A stretch of 64,000 bases of DNA from Flammulina velutipes (Eukaryota > Basidiomycota > Agaricomycetes > Agaricales > Physalacriaceae). Within the stretch, counting starts at the first letter, position 1. Each line of letters starts with the position of its first letter. The notes beneath the pieces were generated by a model that ran no database searches, was not told the DNA's origin, and saw only the letters and a list, made by a program, of their open reading frames with translations. Where the stretch lies: the NCBI GenBank assembly GCA_011800155.1, contig CM022373.1, positions 62,001-126,000 on the forward strand, read 5' to 3'. This document shows positions 44,879-56,914 of this stretch, piece after piece. Made by a program: the position numbers and the translations under genes.

Positions 44879-44967
44879 GGGGAGGCCCCCGGTGGTGCGA
44901 GCGCGGCTCGCAAGCGGCTACGCCGCCGGGCTAACGCCCTATGAAGCGGCTGACGCCGCTTCGCACT
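44879..44967. other. GC-rich cluster of three hairpins
   Basis: Within AT-rich surroundings three near-adjacent palindromes occur: GCGAGC-GCG-GCTCGC (44897-44911), GCGGC-TAC-GCCGC (44914-44926) and GAAGCGGC-TGAC-GCCGCTTC (44943-44962). Such GC clusters with small loops are typical of fungal mitochondrial intergenic DNA, so a nuclear copy of mitochondrial DNA is possible. Confidence 0.6.
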
Positions 44968-45670
44968 ATAGTATAATATATAGAAAAGCAATTCATTCTA
45001 TAGCAGCGTAACCATACACTTGTAGCTGTATATTTCTATGCGCTCATTCCATCACGAATAATTGAAGACAACAAAGGAAGCAGCAATGTGGCGTAGTACC
45101 TAGATCACACATAGTTTGTATACAACGGTGGTTTCACTGCTAATGGAGAAGACGGGTTTCTGATCTAAACTAATAACAAGGCGAACTACAAATGGGATGG
45201 CCAATGCTACCTACTTTGAATTTTGAAAGGAACAGTAAAGCGGAATTACAGCGCGGAGGGACGGAGCGGTGCCGATGTTTGGCACTTGTTAGGATCCAAC
45301 GGAGTCGAAACGTGTCTTTGTTCTTGTTTGGCCAACCTCAACGGACCGGTCTCATGTTGCTAATTAATTGCTCGCTGCGCTCGCAATCAACTCCCTCGTT
45401 GGCTGACAGGATATCTGCCTATTAGACGTTCCTTCCTGGTGAAGAGGTCGATTTGCCTCATCAGTATTTGTACGTTCCGCCATCGGCTTCCTCGCCTTCC
45501 CAGTGCCATGGTTTAGCGATTCTATACATTCGGAGCGAGTGAGCCTATCTACATCAAGGTTCTAGGTGCTATTGACCACATAATCTCAGTCATAATCAGA
45601 GAAAGACGTTTTCTACCGGCATGGCCTAACCAGCTGATACCACGGAAAGAACTAAAGCCGCGGCCGGTGG
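44968..45670. other. Intergenic, nothing recognised
   Basis: AT-rich at first, then mixed. No gene-like frame or clear repeat seen up to the aldo-keto reductase promoter. Confidence 0.4.
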
Positions 45671-45678
45671 CATATAAG
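45671..45678 (+). promoter_or_regulatory. TATA-like box before the aldo-keto reductase
   Basis: catataag lies 39 nt before the ATG at 45717. Confidence 0.45.
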
Positions 45679-45716
45679 GTGGTTGCAGAAGGTAAAGTAT
45701 AGCTACAGCGAGCACC

Positions 45717-47313
45717 ATGGTTCGCACTCAGCCCACAACTATGAAATATGGTCAGTGCGAATTTCTCCTTCGCTCCTGCGTTAACATCCTGCTAGTCCGC
45801 CTCGGCAATTCTGGCCTAAAGGTGTCCAAGATCATCTTAGGATGCTTGTCCTACGGTGACCCGACGTCGCAGTCCTGGCTCTTGTCAGAGGAAGAAGGCA
45901 TCAAGCATATCAAAGCCGCATACGACGCCGGAATTAATGCCTTCGATACTGCTAACGTAAATGCGCTTTATACCTCGTATTTTCTCCATTATAGTTAACG
46001 TCTTCCTAGATCTACTCCAACGGATATTCCGAAGTCATTCTAGGCAAAGCTATCAAGACGCTAAACCTTCCCCGAGAAGAAATTGTAGTGATGACCAAGG
46101 TATAGGCCTGCCGAGCCAGGACGGTTGAACATAACTCAATCTTGATTATCCAGGTTTTCGGCGTCGTAGGGCCCAGTTATGGGGGGCCCCTCATCTTTGA
46201 TAGGGACAAGGCTGACCAGGAAGGCTTCGTCAATCAACATGGGTTAAGCCGCAAGGTCAGTAGCAGTTCACATGAACGTTCGCTCACCGAGATCAACTGC
46301 ATCGCTGCCAGCATATATTCGACTCTGTCAAAAAGAGCTTGGAAAGACTTCAGTTGGACTATATAGATGTGTTCCAGTGTCACAGATTTGACCCCACGAC
46401 GCCAATCCCCGAAATTGTGTGTTTCTTGTTTTCGAGTATCATGCGACTTACACCTATCTATCAGATGCATGCGCTTCATGACGTTGTCAAGGCTGGGTAT
46501 GCGCGTTACATCGGCATGTCTTCCTGTAAAGCCTACGAGTGTAAGCTTTACTCCCGACCTGCATCATGGTGTACTTCTGATTTACTCTTTATGCAGTCCA
46601 TTTGATGCAAGGTATGTTTCTCACTATGTTCAACGTGATATCAAATGCTCACCACATTCGTAGACTACGCCATCAAGCATAACTTGACTCCGTTCATCTC
46701 CATGCAGAACCACTACAATGCAATCTATCGGGAGGAAGAGCGCGAGGTGATGCCCGTGCTCAAACACTTTGGTGTCGGTTCAATCCCGTGGTCTCCTCTT
46801 GCCCGTGGCGCTCTCTGCCGCTCCGTCAGTGAACAATCCAGCAAAGGTAGCGGAAGAGTCTCTTCTGACAAGTAGTACGTGGATCCATTCCTCCCCGATA
46901 CCGAGCTTCCGCTCATGTTTTCCCACTCCTCACAAAGCATGAGCAGCACCATGTATTTCGACCTTGGCGCAGGGACCGAAGCTATCGTTAATCGGTATGA
47001 TATTCTTTTACTTGGAAGTCCTCTAGAGTCTAATGCTTTACGCAGCGTTGAATAAATCGCTAAGAAGCGTGGTATATCGATGGCACAGGTAGCTCTGGCA
47101 TGGTCTTTCGGCAAAGAGGGCGTATCAGCGCCTATTGTCGGTACCACGTCTCTTGAGAACCTGCGAGAATTGATCGGCAAGTCACCTGTCTTTCCAAGGT
47201 TTGAGTCGATTCTGACAGTTTTGTGTCATTTAGAGGGAGTCGATATAACTTTGACAGACGAGGAGATCAAGTATCTGGATGAACCCTACAAGCCTATGCC
47301 ATTGATTCACTGA
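45717..47313 (+). pseudogene. Aldo-keto reductase (AKR), probably broken
   Basis: The gene has at least nine exons, beginning 45717-45750, 45796-45956, 46010-46099 and 46154 onward, including a 15-nt microexon (46597-46611). AKR features are clear: GLKVSKIILGCLSYG, the catalytic set FDTAN, IYSNGYSE (Tyr), MTKVFG (Lys) and QCHRFDPTTP (His), then ISMQNHYN, SIPWSPLARG and the NADPH-binding PIVGTTSLENL. It is like fungal aryl-alcohol dehydrogenases of the AKR superfamily. Two stops, TAG at 46873-46875 and TAA at 47053-47055, fall where relatives have sense codons, and the end does not splice cleanly. A full protein is therefore unlikely unless there are unseen introns. Confidence 0.75.
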
Positions 47314-47339
47314 AAGGGATGTATTCCTATTATTACTCG

Positions 47340-48588
47340 CTACTCGAAGTCATCACTAGGGACCTCATCATCAACATCCTTTGTTTTGACCCCATCTTTC
47401 ACCTTCCATCGAAGGCCTTGATCCTCACGAATTCGTTCATCTTCGAAGTAAAAGAGTTCGCGTTCATGCGCCGGGAGTCTTCGAATAGACTTGTTCACAT
47501 CCCGCCACGCGTTCGCATCGCCACCTTTTTCTCGTGCAAACCTCTCGCGGACCTCGTTACTCAGTGGCGTGGAGGCCCGATGCCAGAAATTCTCGTATCC
47601 TTCATCGTCTCTGGTCAAGACAAAACGAATGTCCTTCCGAAAATCCATCCGAGCCCCAGAACAGTCCCATCGTTCCTCAATGGGCAGAGTGACATTATCC
47701 ACGGAAGCGAAACCCCAGTCTATCAGGACTGGGTCATCTCCTGGGGAGCGTAGAATGATATTTCCGAGGTGTATATCACTATGTGTGACTCCGTATCGTC
47801 GAAGTCTCCTGCCGAGCGCAATGACGCGCTGAGAGATGGCTTCTGCTTCCTCGACGGATATGTCCACCCCTACGCGAACAGAATCCATAACGCGTCCAGG
47901 GATGTATTCCAGCAGGATGCCATGGATGGTAGCCAGCGCCGGGTGACACTGTGCTGGACTCGACTCAGACATATGGATGCAAGTCTGTCCGTAGAATTTT
48001 GGAACCAAGCCAAGGTTCTGCGCCTCGGTGAGATGGGAGTAAGCGGTCGCCTCTTGTTTGTGGAACCTGTTGAGCTCATCCCACCATAAAAGCTCATTGT
48101 CAACGACCGAACTGGATGATGTGTCCAAGTTGACGTGGGAACCGTGGGTTTCGTAGTACTTGTTCAGTTCCACCTGAAACTTGTGCTCTCCGTCTTCAGT
48201 CCAGGGTATTTCTTTGAATCTGTAACCAAATCTTCGATCAGCTTGCTTCAGGACGACTTTACGAGGGAGGTTGCTCGAATTTGATCCGGTATCGACAAGA
48301 AGTGTCACTGAATTTGTGAATGGTTGGAATGCTTTGACGATTTTAGCGTCGACGAATGTGTTGCTTTCCGGCATGAACAAGCGCAGCACACGATTTAACG
48401 CGTACATTTGCGGTCTTTTCACGAGATTTATCAGTACTATTCTTATTGAACGCGTTGGTGTCACTTACTCCAACCAAGGGTTTCTCCCAGGCCCTACAAG
48501 CTGGCTGAAGCGACGGGCCGCTGTCTACAGGAGACTCAGTCAGTTGCCTGATGCAGTATCGAACGTTACAACGTACACGCAAGTTCAT
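47340..48588 (-). CDS. Kinase-like (APH/choline-kinase-fold) protein, paralog 2
   Basis: Three exons (48588-48579, 48520-48469, 48414-47340) join to 378 residues with the same phases as the paralog at 41824-43048. Key motifs are KQADRRFGYR, LLEYIPGRVMDSV, VTHSDIHLGNIIL (Ser where paralog 1 has Gly, catalytic Asp kept) and LIDWGFAS. The tail is charged and ends in DDFE. The first exon is only 10 nt, so the start rests on matching the paralog. It ends 26 nt from the converging aldo-keto reductase stop. About 290 nt of shared upstream DNA separates it from the divergent gene at 48878. Confidence 0.72.
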
Positions 48589-48877
48589 TTGTGCAGTACA
48601 GGCGGAATCAATACTTTAAAGTGGCAGTAGGAAAGTTGAAACCGATCCAACCCGGAAACCCGAGATAGTCCGGAACTTTTCCACGGTTCCTGTACACGCA
48701 CAATACCGTACAATTAGTCGAGACTCCGTCTACCGGGCGGGGTTCTATGTGCATTGTAAATAAATTACGCCACTGATTGAATAAGGTCACGAAATGCCGG
48801 CGAGTTGCCGAAAATCTGTCTAAAAAGGGACAACAAGGTTCTTGCTCTCCCACCACCACTGTCCATTGCGTAGAAAG

Positions 48878-49883
48878 ATGACTCCTGTATCTTTGCGGGA
48901 AATTTCCACGTGTTTAGATGCGCCTATCATAACGACTCAATTTATCCTCGACAACGATCCAGTGCGTTCACTTCATTAGTTCATTTGATCCTGGTAGAGT
49001 TGATATTGCACGACCAGCATATCGATCACTTAGAGTATGGAATGGGGATATGCAGAGGTGGGATATCGGAATATCGCGAGAGCTCGACTCTTATGGTGGA
49101 TGGTAAGATGTCGTTGGCCCGTTCAAATTCAATTGGCTCATCCCAACCGTTCTGTGACAGTGCATAATGATATGGAGCCATCCTTGCGACGCCGAAGATG
49201 GGCTCTCCTCCCTACTTTCGAAGCCTTTCGAGCTATTATACAGCTTTTTGTCTACAACTGCAATCACCTTCCCAGTGAACGCCGCCATTTCACAGAGGTT
49301 AGTGCAGTGAACAACATAATTTTAGAGTGTTAAATTCTTACAAATCCAATAGGATCTTCCAGAACAGGAATACAACTATCGACTACTTCCGGTCATCGAC
49401 GACGACGAAATGATTGCGCCCCTCTATCTCAACGGCGCACTTGTACAAAATCCCCGCCGCAATCTTCCTCATATCAGATCTTGCGTTCATCCATGCTTCG
49501 TCATACCCACGTTACTACGATACTTAGCGACTGGACGAAGCAATAAACTGTCACCCAACCCCCGAACTGAAGCGATAGATGCATTGATAGGTACATTTAA
49601 CTCCGTCACGCACCTGCCTTTCTACTTGTCCTGGCTGGGACCGCGTGAAACCTGGACGGGGTTCAACCGCAGTTTTATTTTGGCGAAACTTGACCCGCAT
49701 TCTGACCGCGCCGCGAGATTTGCAATGCCTCCTCTGCCAACGTCACCTACATGGACACGAAAAGGGAAGGGTGCCACTCGCCGGAAGTCATCGAGCGAGA
49801 GATCTCGCTCCTTGGCGAAGAAGTCAGTAACGACTACTTACCGTATATCTCCTATTTTTGCACCGTTGATTATTTTGAAATAA
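48878..49883 (+). CDS. Lineage-specific family protein, member b
   Basis: Exons 48878-48961, 49018-49102, 49161-49297 and 49353-49883 give 278 residues. Exon lengths 84/85/137 are identical to members at 58022 and 59428. Shared landmarks are VSLREISTCLDAP near the start, LEYGMGICRGGISEY, WALLPTFE, FVYNCNHLPSERRHFTE, DLPEQEYNY, VHPCFVIPTLLRY, KLSPNP, YLSWLGPRETW and a basic Ser/Arg-rich tail (SSERSRS). I do not recognise a known domain; there is no signal peptide or membrane segment. Conservation of the splice pattern implies it is a real gene. Confidence 0.8.
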
Positions 49884-50310
49884 CTCCTTTCTGACGGAGG
49901 AAACGATCCGGTAAAGCTGCTAGTTTATACAGAGCAGTAGTTTCTCTCGCGTTGAGCTCTGAATGACTCTCACGCGCCGAGGGGGAATGCAACGGTGGCT
50001 CAGATACTTGATTGGCGGCAGGTAGGAAGGTTTGTATCGGGTATCTAGGAAGAAGTTCTCGAATGGAATGAAGCTGGGATAGAACGCTTCGGTTCCGTGA
50101 TCTACGCGTGCGCCACACATGAATCTGGGCGGTTCCGATTTCCTGCGGCACTTCGGCCCGAGTCTCCGGATTACTCTTGTTCACTCACCTTCATGACTCC
50201 CCAGAATACAAGGGTCCTTGTATCTCTCACGACGTCCTTGTGCTGTAAATGATTGAAGACATCGCCATCCTTCTATAAGAACGCCCCCTCGCATATAAGC
50301 GACTACCATT
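49884..50310. other. Intergenic before the first BCS1-like gene
   Basis: A minus-strand open frame of about 100 codons (49870-50184) has no recognisable motif and is not called. A catataag string lies at 50291-50298, close to the BCS1 start codon. Confidence 0.4.
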
Positions 50311-52210
50311 ATGGATACTCTAAAGAACATGCTTACGCCCGTTGGTGTGCTTCCCGACACACTCGTACGTTCCATCACCTCATATATCTTCTTCTACTGA
50401 TATCGTAGCCAGAAACTTGTTGTACTGGGTGGGTCCGCCGAAGCCGTCCGCCGCGTGTCTTACAGCGCTTGGAGCGGATTCGTCGACTCTTTCTTCCTTA
50501 CGGCCCATTTCAACGAAGGCGATGACCCATATGAATGGCTGATGTGTTGGTTAAACACAGTGAGCTCTATCCCCTACTCTCCTTCACATTGCCTAACGGT
50601 TTACAGCAACCTGGCTGGGAACGCTCTCGTGAGCTGGACGTCGCCGGACGACCGGACGGACGAAAGAACGCTGGGAACAAGGAGGAAGACCATTTAAATG
50701 CAGTGGCATTCCAACCTAGCATGGGTGAGCACGTCCTTACCTATCAAGACGCCTCTTACGGATATGCAGGCACCATGAATACTCTCTACTACCGCGGTCA
50801 TTGGCTTCGCATCACTCGCGCTAAAGATAATCCCAGCAGGAGATACAGTCGGTCTTCACTCAAGATCAGGCATGTATCCTCTCCTCTTGCTCCTCCCGTT
50901 GAGCTGACTTTGATTGTCCAGTGTCGTTGCTCGAAACAACGATATCATCAAGAAACTCGTCCTCGAGGCGAAACGACTCCACCAGAGAGAAGCGGAGAAC
51001 CGCGTCAACATATACGTCCCGGAAGTGTACGCATTGTACCCTTCTCTAGCGCCCGCGCTGACCCTTATTGCAGTGAAGACGAGTCGTGGGTAGACTGGGA
51101 ACACAGTGACTCACGCAAGATTCGCCCTATGAGCTCCATCGTCCTACCTCCAGAAGTCAAGGATTCCCTTATCGCTGACTGTTTTGATTTTCTCAGTAGT
51201 GAGGCTTGGTACGTCCCTTTCACTCTCCCCCTCTCCTCGTTATCGACCTTTATTATCATAGGTACGCTGAACGTGGCATTCCTTTCCGTCGCGGTTACCT
51301 CTTGCACGGCGTCCCGGGCTCAGGCAAGACGTCCCTCATCAATGCACTCGCTGGTGCCCTCAATCTGGATATCTACGTCCTCAGTCTGAGCGGAAAGGAG
51401 ATGAGCGATACTATATTGTTGAAGCTTCTATCATGCGCACCGCCGAGGTTAGTCCCGTCTTTGATATGTGTACCATCTTCTGATTGTCACAGGTGCATCA
51501 TGCTGCTCGAAGATTTAGACGCTGCGTTCACGCAATCCACGATGCGGGAACAAAAGGAGAAGGATAAGGACGAGGATGAGGAAGAGGACGATTCCAATGG
51601 GAACGTCTCCCTCGCTGGATTGCTAAACGCCTTAGATGGCGTCGGCGCATCTGAAGGTCGACTTTTGTTTGCGACGACGAACCACATAGAGCGGTTAGAC
51701 CCTGCACTCAAGCGCCCGGGACGGATGGACGTACAGGTTCATTTTGGGTGGGCGACGCGGTGGCAGGCAGAGGGGATGTTCAAGAGATTCTTTGAGGGAA
51801 AGAACTGTGTCTTGTCTGGGGACGAGATGGGACCGTTGGCAAAGAGGTTTGCAGATGCGATTCCGGAGGACGAATTAAGCGTAAGTGGAACTGATAGAAA
51901 TCAATTCCCGCAGCTTATGAGTTCATTCTAGGTCGCGGCGTTGCAGGGTTATCTCTTGAAGAACAAGACTCGCCCGAGGGAGTGTGTGGAAGAGTTCGGA
52001 GTTTGGATTGTGGAAGAGCGGGAAAGACAGAAGTTGCGAAAAGCTGAGATGGAGAGGAAGGCAAAGGAGGACGAGGAGAAGAAAAAGCTCAAGAAAGAAG
52101 AGGACGCAAAGAAGAAGAAGGAAGCTGAAGCTGAGGAGAAGAAGAAGGAAGAGGAAGAGAAGAAGAAGGCTGTTGATTCCGATGCTGACTCGGATAGCGA
52201 AGCTGAGTAG
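50311..52210 (+). CDS. BCS1-like AAA ATPase, copy 1
   Basis: Eight exons (50311-50364, 50413-50559, 50607-50869, 50922-51026, 51074-51208, 51262-51447, 51493-51880, 51932-52210) join to 518 residues. The N-terminal half fits the BCS1 N domain (SAWSGFVDSFFLTAHF, YEWLMCWL, DSRKIRPMSSIVLPPEVK). The AAA domain has Walker A GVPGSGKTS near 250, Walker B MLLEDLDAAF near 300, GLLNALDGV, and TTNHIERLDPALKRPGR (sensor 1 and arginine finger). The tail is a long Lys/Glu coiled coil. BCS1 is a mitochondrial inner-membrane AAA machine that folds the Rieske protein; such fungal paralogs may have other clients. The third intron uses a GC donor (50870). Confidence 0.88.
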
Positions 52211-52505
52211 TTTTTGTAGTCTTTCCTAGATTTGTACTGTACTTATCTCCATTCAACACTGCTCTTACAACTACTTGGAAGACGTACCCTTGTACGTGTA
52301 CATGGTGTCAAGTTTACCTTAGAGGTTACCTTCGCCCATCTGGAATTGTGTAACCATCCTATGGATGACGCATCAGTGTATAGCGGTGTATTTATTCCGT
52401 TCGGGGAAGATTGTCGTCTTATTGCCTCCGAAATAAAAGGGCCGCGACACACCTCCGATCGCCTCTTCAACCATAACCACCACCATTGCCTCACTACTAT
52501 TACCA
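52211..52505. other. Intergenic, promoter of the proline-rich gene
   Basis: Nothing recognised. Confidence 0.35.
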
Positions 52506-53174
52506 ATGCCCGTCGTCGCCTATGATCCAAACCCTCGACAACATAGCTATCCTTACTACTGGGATCCCACTCCACCGAGGATATCCCCAACAACGCCGCC
52601 GCCACCAGTATCTCCGCCTCCGCCACCACACTCGGACGAGACATGCGATATGACGCCTCTATTACGCCCACACGCACAGACACCGTTCTCGACATCAAAT
52701 GCGCCATCCCTTCCGCCCAAAAAGCTCGTCAAACGCCCGCCAAGCCACATACGTACACGGACAATGTCCATGCTTCCAGAACAAATACCCAAAACGTCCC
52801 CGAATGTCCTTCGTAAATCAAACCGACGACGAAGTATATCCTGTTCTACGCCCTCCTCCAGCATTGCAGATGGGAAATACGTCAAGGTAGATCAAGCAGG
52901 TGGGGTCATCGACGCCAAAGAGGTGGACACGACAGTCGATGAAGACAATGGAGGTGACGCAGAACAAGGGCATGCGAGGAGGTCGACGGTTGACCCAGTG
53001 CGAGACAAGTCTACATCTTTGAGCTGGAAGAAAGAACCACGTAGCTCGATGACTAGTATAGCACCATATAGAACACGCGACGAGAGCCCAGCTGTCGCAG
53101 CGCTAGGCCATGTTCGCAGCTCGACTATTAGGCCGTCTACTGCCACAAAGCATGAGTATAGGGTGAGTTCCTAG
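52506..53174 (+). CDS. Hypothetical proline/serine-rich protein
   Basis: An open frame of 222 codons begins MPVVAYDPNPRQHSYPYYW. Residues 20-45 are proline-rich (PPPPVSPPPPPHSDE), followed by basic Ser-rich stretches and an Asp/Glu patch. It is predicted disordered and has no domain I know. The end overlaps a gtgagt at 53163, so a further exon is possible. It could be a real small gene or chance coding in C-rich DNA. Confidence 0.4.
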   Translation: MPVVAYDPNPRQHSYPYYWDPTPPRISPTTPPPPVSPPPPPHSDETCDMTPLLRPHAQTPFSTSNAPSLPPKKLVKRPPSHIRTRTMSMLPEQIPKTSPNVLRKSNRRRSISCSTPSSSIADGKYVKVDQAGGVIDAKEVDTTVDEDNGGDAEQGHARRSTVDPVRDKSTSLSWKKEPRSSMTSIAPYRTRDESPAVAALGHVRSSTIRPSTATKHEYRVSS

Positions 53175-53708
53175 CTGTTTCCGTGCGACCTAGATCTGAC
53201 GAATGCGAAGTCCGTATCAAGATTCCATGAGAGGTTCAGCATTCTATCTTCCGAGTCTGTGCGTAGTAGGAGCAGAAGATAGCGTTCGAAATTCTTAGAT
53301 TCGATGAAAAAGATATTGTGATCGCGAGTTATAGGCGCACTAGTCGTTTTTCGCGTTGATGAGTAGTGAAAGGAGAAGACAAGCGGGTAGAATCGGGCCG
53401 GCATCTAAAGAGGGAGATATTCCCACACCATTTCAGGCGCCACTTAATTCATACATAGATACCCTTACGGCGCCCCAGTCCGTACCACTCATCACAGAAT
53501 CGAGCATGTTAAACTCCAAGTTTCGTAGAGTGAAAGTGTTTATTTCTTACACAAGATATTGTGAAAACCATGAACTAGACGCTTATCTTTGAATTTTGTT
53601 GCATCAAAACTGTGCTAGTAAGCAACATGGCAGGCTTCAGATCCCGCGGTGTTCTTCGCTCGTGACTAACGAGCGCTGATAAGGATCTGAACATACATTA
53701 TAGTGCGC
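53175..53708. other. Intergenic, nothing recognised
   Basis: No gene-like frame or repeat is clear between the proline-rich frame and the AsaB-like gene. Confidence 0.4.
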
Positions 53709-54936
53709 ATGACCAATATTATCAAGACATCTCCCACCAGTACTACTATGCCCAACCTCAACTTTGTCTGCTCCCCGTCCTCACCTTCTGCGTTCCTATT
53801 TCCTTTTGTCACTCGCGTTCCTTCAGGAGAGACGCTCCATCTCCACGCTGTTGACGTGGAAATTAGTGATCTTCGCGCGCGAGAATCCAAGCCAGATCTC
53901 GAGGACGAAGGCTTTACGTGGGGAGCCGTCACGGTTCCTTTCTCTGGCTCGGATAGGTTTGCGGAAGAAACAGGCTGGGAAGACCTCTACGCTGAGGAGA
54001 TGTGCATGTACGTGTCCATATCTGTTTACTCAGCATGAACTAGAATTTCAATGTAGCCGGCTAAAGAACTACCTTGGTGTACGAGTGTGCAAGCCGTTCA
54101 ATTGCAATGTCCGGTATTGATATGCATCCTCGTCCTCTTTCCCTCAAATTGATATCCTCACAAAGACGACGAACAACTAATTCCCCACCTAATCTCACGC
54201 TCGACCAGCAAGCCGAAAACATTCTAGGGAAACAGCCTGCTACAGGCGTGCACGTCGATCTTAACAGAGACTGGGAGCGTATTGAACCTGTTCTAAAGTA
54301 CACCTTCGGGGAGGACTTCTCTTTATCGAAAGATGAAAGAATGGCCATCGTGTACGATACTCTTATTCCGGCATCATGAATTGGGAAATAACGTCCATCG
54401 CAATTGTAGGAATATATGGCGCCCGCAACACGGCCCGGTAAAAGATTCCCCACTTGCACTGTGCGAAGCACGGACTATGCACCCGGAGGATATGGTACGG
54501 ACCACTGATAGGGTATCTGCTTATATTTTATCGCCTCACTCATTTCTGACGAAGAACCAGTACGGCGGAGGCTATTTCTTTCAACACAACCGTACGCTCT
54601 CTTTTTTTCCCGTGTTGCGCAATATCTTCCTCTAATTAGCAATGCGCTAAAGCTCACATGAAATGGGTTTACCTCCAAGACCAGATGTCCGATGAGGTCT
54701 TAGTCTTCAGACAGTACGATAACAGTACGTGCTCGTGTCCTTTTCCGATCTCCTAATTGAGCGATTGATTAGCAATTGAGCCTGAACTGGGGAAGCCAGC
54801 ATGCACGCCACACGCATCTTGTAGATCTCCGTGTTCTGTTCTCTGTGTCTGTGTACTGATGATATTAGTCATAACAGATGAAGCTTGCGATCGCCTGCGA
54901 GAGAGCGTCGAGTTGCGCTGTGTCTTGCTTTATTGA
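53709..54936 (+). CDS. AsaB/CmcJ-like hydroxylase-family protein
   Basis: Exons 53709-54007, 54057-54113, 54166-54351, 54410-54512, 54561-54591, 54653-54724 and 54773-54936 join in frame to 303 residues; an optional 45-nt in-frame intron (54833-54877) would give 288. Family landmarks are LYAEEMC, TGVHVDLNRDW, MAIVNIWRPQHGPVKDSPLALC, MHPEDM, MKWVYLQDQMSDEVLVFRQYDN, CTPHASC and RESVELRCVLLY, matching the GA4-desaturase/AsaB/CmcJ family of fungal secondary-metabolism enzymes. HVD and the later TPH may be metal or substrate positions (inference). It is soluble, without signal peptide, and lies between two BCS1-like genes. Confidence 0.7.
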
Positions 54937-54989
54937 AGGTTCCGGTTTGAACATGACTATAAGCTTTAAGAAATAAGGTCGCCGGTTGT

Positions 54990-56914
54990 TTATGAAATGA
55001 TACATGTGTTGACGTCAACAACTTGTCCCTCTGCCTCACCCAACTTCTCTTCCTCTTCCTCTTCCTCTTCCTTTTCCTCTTCCGCCTCTTGATCTTGCTC
55101 TTGCTGTGAACACTTTGTTCTAGTTTGTTCCTTTATCCATGCTTCGACCCCTTCAACGCCGTCTGTAGGCCTATACTTCTTGCTAAGTAGATAACCTTGG
55201 AGAGCAGCCACCTAAATTTCCTCACTTATGGTCAACCACTCAAACAGATGACAATATGACTTACACTCAAGGTTCCTTCAGGGATCGCATTAGAGAACTG
55301 TGTCGCTAAAGCATCGACCTCATCGTCGTTCAAACCCGATGAGCCATCCGCATCATCCACTCCAAAATTAGTGAAGAACCGCTTGAAAAGCATTTCTGCC
55401 TGCCATTTCGTCGCATATCCAAAGCGAATATGAACATCCAATCGACCGGGGCGCAGCAAAGCAGGATCCAAACGCTCGATGTGGTTCGTGGACGCAAAGA
55501 AGAGACGTCCTTCGGCGGCGTTGATACCGTCAAGTGCGTTCAAGAGGCCGGCCAGAGTAACACTCGGAGCGTCCAACTTGCCACGGTCCTGTGACAGACT
55601 CGTGTGCTCTCGTGTCGAATCTTTGATGAACGCAGCGTCCATGTCTTCGAGGAGGATAATACATCTCCAGACCAGTCAACGGAAGAAGAACATATAGGAT
55701 ATTTGAACTTACCTGGACGGAGCGCGGGAAAGGATATCAATCAATGTCTGGTCGTTCATTCTCTTGCCGCTTAGGCTAAGATTATAGATATCCAGACCAA
55801 GCACACCAGCAAGAGCGTTGACTACGGAGGTTTTCCCGGCACCAGGGATTCCATGTAAAAGGTAGCCGCGACGATACGGGATACCACGTTGAGCATACCT
55901 TGGATGGTAAAGTTCAAAAGGGAAATCTCTCGCAGACAAGGAAGACGTCGTACCAAGTTTCGGATTTGAGAAAATCAACGCAATCGGCAACAAGCAGGTC
56001 CTTCACTTCTGGTGGTAATATCACGCTGTCCAAAGGGCGTATCTTGCGCGAATCAATATGTCGCCATCTCGTATCCTCACGGTAGGCAGATCTGTACATG
56101 AATGGTCAGCTCACTTAGTAATCTGATTTAAAAAGAAAACAATGCCCACATATCTGGAGCGTAGATATTGATGCGATCCCGACCACACTTCTCGTATAGT
56201 CGTCTCGCGTCGAGTATAAGTCTCTTGAGGATGTCATTGTTGGGAGAGAGCACACTGCCGCCACTGAATTGGAAAGACAGTTCCGAGTGAGTCTGTTAAA
56301 TTGCTGACCTGATCTTGATAGAGTTGCGTGTAGCTTTGTGGCTACCGTCAGCCTCGCGCTTTCTGGTTCGGGTGATGTAAAGCAAGTTGCCGCGATAGTA
56401 CACCCTGTTCGTGATACCTGTTCGTGGCCACACTAAGTCCTCTGTATCATGAAATCAATCCTCAAATATCTCACCGGTACTCGGTTGAAATGCAACGTCT
56501 CTCAGCTCGTCGCTCTCTAGTTCAGGTTCATCATTTCCGCTGGGAACCTTCAAGTTGAGACGGCGTGTGATATCCAATTCCCGGGAGCTTGCCCAAGCTG
56601 GTTGCTATTGAACGATAAAAGTTAGTCGCTGTCTTCGCAAAGTTGAGGGCAACGTACCGTGTCTAGCCAAGCCGCTACCCATTCATACGGAGGATCCCCA
56701 TCGTCGAAGTGAGCCGTGAGCAAGAACGAGTCAACAATTCCGGTCCATACACCAGAACAGAGGCGCCGAACAGCTTCAGCAGATCCGCCCAGCACGACGA
56801 GTTTCTATACTAGTCAGCAAGTACGAAGGCTTCGCATATAGGACATACGACAGTGTCCGGAATGACGCTAAGGCCAGTGCCTAAGGGAGATATGAGAGAG
56901 TTGAGAGTATCCAT
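54990..56914 (-). CDS. BCS1-like AAA ATPase, copy 2
   Basis: Nine exons (56914-56849, 56804-56658, 56604-56475, 56441-56309, 56263-56150, 56091-55954, 55898-55713, 55664-55265, 55211-54990) join to 511 residues. Exon 2 (147 nt) and the Walker A exon (186 nt) match copy 1 exactly, and its exons 3+4 (130+133) equal the single 263-nt exon of copy 1. Walker A is GIPGAGKTS, Walker B IILLEDMDAAF, followed by GLLNALDGI and STNHIERLDPALLRPGR. The acidic Glu-rich tail differs from the Lys/Glu tail of copy 1. It is presumed to be a mitochondrial inner-membrane or related AAA chaperone. Confidence 0.88.

Noticed and set aside
49870..50184. 104-codon minus-strand open frame
   Set aside because: Composition gives no domain and no paralog in the window; no start context or introns.
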